This document shows, piece after piece, positions 6,594 through 6,884 of a stretch of 6,884 nt of DNA. The notes under the pieces are model-generated. The model had not been told where the DNA came from and did no database searches. It saw only the letters and a program-made list of their open reading frames with translations. Source of the stretch: CAISIP01 sp038247175. GTDB lineage: Bacteria > Pseudomonadota > Gammaproteobacteria > Burkholderiales > Burkholderiaceae_C. The DNA lies in NCBI GenBank assembly GCA_038247175.1, contig JBBRVD010000194.1, positions 1 through 6,884 of the forward strand, written 5' to 3'. Both the position numbers and the translations under genes were made by a program. The stretch's first letter is position 1; every line of letters begins with the position of its first letter.

Positions 6594-6884
6594 ATGCCCA
6601 AAACCTCCGCTGTGCTGACCCCCGACACCCTGGCCATGTTGCAAGCCATAGCACGCAGCGGCAGTTTCGCCGCGGCCGCGCGCAGCATCGGGCTGGTTCC
6701 CAGCGCCCTGACCTACCGGGTGCGCCAGATCGAGGAGGCGCTGGACGTGTTGCTGTTCGACCGGCGCAGCCGCAACGCCCGGCCCACGCCGGCGGGCCAG
6801 GAGCTGCTGCGCGAAGGTGGGCGGCTGCTGGAGGAAATCGAGGCCATGGCGAACCGGGTCAAGCGGGTTGCCACCGGCTGGGAG
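6594..6884 (+). CDS. LysR-type transcriptional regulator, N-terminal part (YhaJ-like, 3' truncated)
   Basis: The visible 97 residues contain the LysR winged helix-turn-helix: LAMLQAIARSGSFAAAAR (13-30), recognition helix around VPSALTYRVRQIEEAL (35-50), wing VLLFDRRSR (52-60), TPAGQELL (65-72) and the linker helix (about 72-92). The effector-binding domain lies beyond the window. The forms SGSFAAAA, VPSAL.Y, LDV.LFDR and the GWE after the linker are those I remember from E. coli YhaJ, the regulator of the DoxX gene yqjF. ATG 6594 is chosen because other nearby ATGs (6583, 6586) are out of frame; no Shine-Dalgarno is visible, since the palindrome fills that space. The gene is divergent from the pirin operon, the standard layout for a LysR regulator that controls its neighbour and itself. 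The YhaJ link is by memory and not tested. Confidence 0.92.
   Translation, partial: MPKTSAVLTPDTLAMLQAIARSGSFAAAARSIGLVPSALTYRVRQIEEALDVLLFDRRSRNARPTPAGQELLREGGRLLEEIEAMANRVKRVATGWE

Overview
The window reads as a chromosomal segment of a high-GC betaproteobacterium, most likely of the order Burkholderiales. The grounds are the overall GC richness with strong G/C third-position bias, the form of the DnaE N-terminus and the TolA C-terminal domain. The assignment rests on remembered family features, not on a search. All genes except the two cut by the window edges look intact. No RNA genes, insertion sequences, CRISPR arrays or prophage traces were seen.

Layout: (1) 1-539 (+) is the 3' part of tolA: the end of the coiled-coil stalk and the complete C-terminal TonB/TolA domain. 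(2) 559-4044 (-) is a full-length dnaE, the replicative DNA polymerase III alpha subunit (1161 aa), convergent with tolA across 19 bases that carry GC-rich inverted repeats. (3) 4045-4228 is a divergent intergenic region. (4) 4229-4669 (+) is an unrecognised 146-aa protein with two membrane segments and a beta-rich cytoplasmic tail. (5) 4673-6467 (-) is a three-gene set transcribed in the order pirin, DoxX-family membrane protein, flavodoxin-like FMN protein. (6) 6594-6884 (+) is the N-terminal DNA-binding part of a LysR-type regulator, divergent from the pirin gene and cut by the window end.

The most interesting part is the right half. A LysR regulator resembling E. coli YhaJ sits opposite a pirin / DoxX / flavodoxin operon. 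In E. coli, YhaJ lies beside the pirin-like gene yhaK and near the DoxX-like gene yqjF, whose promoter it activates in response to dinitrotoluene-derived aromatic compounds. This window looks like a compact betaproteobacterial version with a flavodoxin-type, possibly quinone-reducing, enzyme added and a pirin that keeps all four metal ligands. Between regulator and operon lies a perfect 10-bp inverted repeat with a 13-base spacer (6558-6590). It overlaps a 15-bp LysR-type box (6565-6579) and stops three bases before the regulator's start codon. This is a strong candidate operator. A plausible role for the module is sensing and detoxifying quinones or hydroxylated aromatics; that role is inference.

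The left half is housekeeping: TolA links inner-membrane energy to the outer membrane and DnaE replicates the chromosome. These genes have no evident functional tie to the redox module.
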